A stretch of DNA of 44,119 nt, taken from positions 1 through 44,119 of the forward strand of contig NZ_PDYG01000042.1 of assembly GCF_002735305.1 (NCBI RefSeq), in the 5' to 3' direction. The notes beneath the pieces are model-generated. The model did not search any database and was not told the DNA's origin. It worked only from the letters and a program-made list of their open reading frames with translations. Below are positions 42,260 through 44,119 of this stretch, piece by piece (position 1 is the first letter of the stretch; every line of letters starts with the position of its first letter). Source of the stretch: Agathobacter ruminis (lineage in GTDB: Bacteria > Bacillota > Clostridia > Lachnospirales > Lachnospiraceae). A program made the position numbers and the translations under genes.

Positions 42260-42871
42260 CTACGCACCTTCGCGAACCGCCCGGATAAACGCCTCCACTT
42301 TGGCCGCGTCTTTTCCCATCTCAGGCAGCTCCACTCCACTGCTTACATCAACAATATCCGGTTGGAACAGTTGTATGCCTTCGCAAACATTCTCTGCATT
42401 CAGACCGCCTGCCAGAATCAGATGCGGCAAAGATACACAGGCCTTTGCGAGTTCTTTCGACCATGCAAACGACTGCCCACTGCCATATTTTGCTCCATCT
42501 ACCACATATCCGACAATTTTCGGATGCGACATAATCTCCGGAAGATCTTCCCCTTCAACATTCACAGCCTGCCAAATCTGATTTGGCCACTGTTCAATCA
42601 TCTCATTCGTCAAATTTCCATGAATCTGTATGATTGGAAATCCCAACCGCGCAATCGCTTCAATACGCGCAGAATCCGGGGAAACACATACTGCAACAGG
42701 AGTAATCCCATGATCCAGATTTGCAAGCAAATCAGCCGCCTGATCATAAGTCAAATGTCGCTTGCTCTTTTCAAAAAATACAAAGCCGGCATAATCCGGC
42801 TTTGTACGGTTCATAATCACGATATCCTGTTGTGTTTTGATGCCACAGATTTTTATTTTGGTTCTATTCAT
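42260..42871 (-). CDS. trpF: Phosphoribosylanthranilate isomerase
   Basis: A 203-residue TIM-barrel enzyme of tryptophan synthesis (PRA to CdRP). KICGIK near the N-terminus (C9) and DVSSGVE (about 174-180) supply the catalytic Cys and Asp; ILAGGLNAENV is the phosphate-binding block. Length is normal. The open frame starts earlier, inside alr, but GAGG with a 6-nt spacer marks the ATG at 42869-42871, which overlaps the alr stop. No other trp gene lies in the window, so this is a detached trpF coupled to alanine racemase. This arrangement is unusual but may simply reflect scattered trp genes. Confidence 0.93.
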   Translation of the reverse strand: MNRTKIKICGIKTQQDIVIMNRTKPDYAGFVFFEKSKRHLTYDQAADLLANLDHGITPVAVCVSPDSARIEAIARLGFPIIQIHGNLTNEMIEQWPNQIWQAVNVEGEDLPEIMSHPKIVGYVVDGAKYGSGQSFAWSKELAKACVSLPHLILAGGLNAENVCEGIQLFQPDIVDVSSGVELPEMGKDAAKVEAFIRAVREGA

Positions 42872-44051
42872 CGATGTCCTCATCATGAATCTTCAATTTC
42901 AATTCGCGTTCTATTTCAATTCCGTCTTTAAAGAAGGCACGCGGTACACGCTTTGAGACCGCACAGGTCAATTCATACGGGATTGTGCCTGCCGCCTTTG
43001 CCATTTCATCCAGAGAGTTATGTGCTCCGAAGACCGTCACTTCATCGCCTACACCGACATTCGGTGCATCCGTCAAATCAATCATGCACATATCCATGCA
43101 AATGCGGCCTCTGATTGGTGCCGGACCATCTGCTGTATAAAAGGCATATTGATTGGATAGTGCGCGGAACAATCCATCCGCATATCCGATTGGAACCACA
43201 CCCATTCGTGTCTTGCGTGAACTTGTCCATGTTGCGCCGTAACTCACACAGGTTCCCGGCTCATAAATCTTGATGGTACTGATGGTTGTTTTCAGTTCCA
43301 TCACCGGTTTTAATCCCAGGGAATGCGCTTCCGGTCCATAACCATACAACAGCAATCCCGGACGCACCATATCCAGATATGTCTGCGGATAATTTGCAAC
43401 CGCTCCTGTATTGGCACAATGACGAATCTGAAAATGGAATCCTTTTGCCTCGACCGCATCAATCACTTTGCAAAACAAATCAAATTGCTTTTGCGTATAT
43501 TCCTTTGCAAAATCGGTATATTCATCTGACAACGCGAAATGGGTAAAGATCCCTTCCGTGTCCAGATTCGGTAACGTCACAGCATGATAAATTGCTTCCA
43601 CGCCATGCTCAAAATGCTGATCGTTGCACAAAAATCCCAATCGCGACATACCGGTATCCAGTTTGATATGCACTTTTAACTTCTTTCCAAGTTTTTGTGC
43701 TTCTTCGTTGTATTCGATTGCTTTGCTTTCGCAGGTAATGGCCTGTGTAATCTGATATTCGATCAAAGTTGCAACCTGATCTTTTGGGGTATGTCCCAAT
43801 ACCAGAATCGGCATCGTAATGCCTGCGTCACGCAACTCGCGTCCTTCATCCGTGCTTGATACAGCCAGATAGTCCGCACCAAGATTCTGTAATTCACGGG
43901 CGATCTGCGTCGCGCCATGTCCGTAGGCATCCGCTTTTACCACGCCCAAAAATTTGCAATTTGAGCCGATTCGTTTTCTGAGCGACTCATAATTATATTT
44001 CAAATGATCCAGATTGATTTCCGCCCAGGTTCTTCTGAGTTCGGTGTACAT
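42864..44051 (-). CDS. alr: Alanine racemase
   Basis: A 395-residue PLP enzyme that makes D-alanine for peptidoglycan. K39 in VVKADAYGHG binds PLP, and SYGATW carries the catalytic tyrosine of the other face. Length fits the family, with a 15-residue charged C-terminal tail (KIHDEDIDE). AGGAG with an 8-nt spacer defines the ATG at 44051. It overlaps trpF by 8 nt. The upstream side runs off the window; the 14-residue frame ending at 44075 may be the end of a gene in the same operon. Confidence 0.96.
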   Translation of the reverse strand: MYTELRRTWAEINLDHLKYNYESLRKRIGSNCKFLGVVKADAYGHGATQIARELQNLGADYLAVSSTDEGRELRDAGITMPILVLGHTPKDQVATLIEYQITQAITCESKAIEYNEEAQKLGKKLKVHIKLDTGMSRLGFLCNDQHFEHGVEAIYHAVTLPNLDTEGIFTHFALSDEYTDFAKEYTQKQFDLFCKVIDAVEAKGFHFQIRHCANTGAVANYPQTYLDMVRPGLLLYGYGPEAHSLGLKPVMELKTTISTIKIYEPGTCVSYGATWTSSRKTRMGVVPIGYADGLFRALSNQYAFYTADGPAPIRGRICMDMCMIDLTDAPNVGVGDEVTVFGAHNSLDEMAKAAGTIPYELTCAVSKRVPRAFFKDGIEIERELKLKIHDEDIDE

Positions 44052-44074
44052 TTCATCATCTCCTACTATTAGTA

Positions 44075-44119
44075 TTAGTCATAGTCTTTCTTTACCTTTT
44101 CAATAGGTTCGACTATGCT
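44075..44119 (-). CDS. Possible C-terminal fragment of an upstream gene
   Basis: From the window edge, one minus-strand frame reads SIVEPIEKVKKDYD and stops at TAA (44075-44077), 23 nt before alr. The sequence looks protein-like and the spacing fits an operon partner of alr, but 14 codons are too few to identify a gene. Confidence 0.3.
   Translation of the reverse strand, partial: SIVEPIEKVKKDYD

Noticed and set aside
1-44119. CRISPR arrays, insertion sequences or prophage genes
   Set aside because: No regularly spaced direct repeats, transposase-like proteins or phage structural genes were found on either strand.

Overview
The window looks like a chromosomal core segment of a low-to-mid GC Gram-positive anaerobe, most likely a Lachnospiraceae member (class Clostridia). 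The reasons are AddAB instead of RecBCD, a perfect CIRCE operator, a DUF3793-flavodoxin pair, a roughly 700-residue FtsA-like protein, purine synthesis ending in separate AICAR formyltransferase and PurO-type cyclohydrolase genes, a PPi-type phosphofructokinase, LTA synthase-like envelope genes, and purine-rich Shine-Dalgarno sites before almost every gene. I see no prophage, insertion sequence, rRNA or CRISPR array.

Layout, left to right. Positions 1-423 are non-coding apart from hairpins. A DUF3793-flavodoxin operon (minus strand, 424-1470) has a good promoter with an overlapping dyad. A 7TM/HD-GYP signalling gene (minus) is followed divergently by htpG (plus), which has a perfect CIRCE element. 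A seven-gene minus-strand run (DUF4422, addB, addA, maf, orf87, PpiC-type lipoprotein foldase, PAP2 phosphatase) fills 5789-16331. It is divergent from a PPi-type phosphofructokinase (plus). A 34-residue gene missed by normal length cut-offs lies at 17636-17740 (minus). Next is a purine operon (purO then the AICAR formyltransferase gene, minus) headed by a ZTP riboswitch with its own terminator. ZMP, the ligand, is the substrate of the formyltransferase, so the switch couples substrate accumulation to enzyme supply.

From 37204 down to 20078 twelve minus-strand genes follow one another with gaps of 27 nt or less or small overlaps: orf94, LTA synthase-like, YfhO, GT2 glycosyltransferase, SUV3-like RNA helicase, aminopeptidase P, polA, coaE, FtsA-like ATPase, MBL hydrolase, ACT protein and DUF711. 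The first enzymes suggest lipoteichoic acid synthesis and glycosylation; the rest are housekeeping genes. A tRNA-Leu(CAA), lysA and a TtcA-family gene follow (all minus). On the plus strand are a lytic transglycosylase and an EF-hand-type protein, both without signal peptides. They share weak sigma-28-like promoter candidates, and the second has a structured leader ending in an intrinsic terminator. The window ends with alr-trpF (minus) and a possible C-terminal fragment of another gene.

Most genes here are ordinary. The items most worth a second look are the ZTP-purO-purH arrangement, the small protein whose ribosome binding site lies in a terminator hairpin, the bacterial SUV3-like helicase with an added zinc ribbon, the C-terminal repeats of the FtsA-like protein, and the unassigned leader at 40917-41041. 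Protein-family calls are from sequence recognition by eye; no database search was run.
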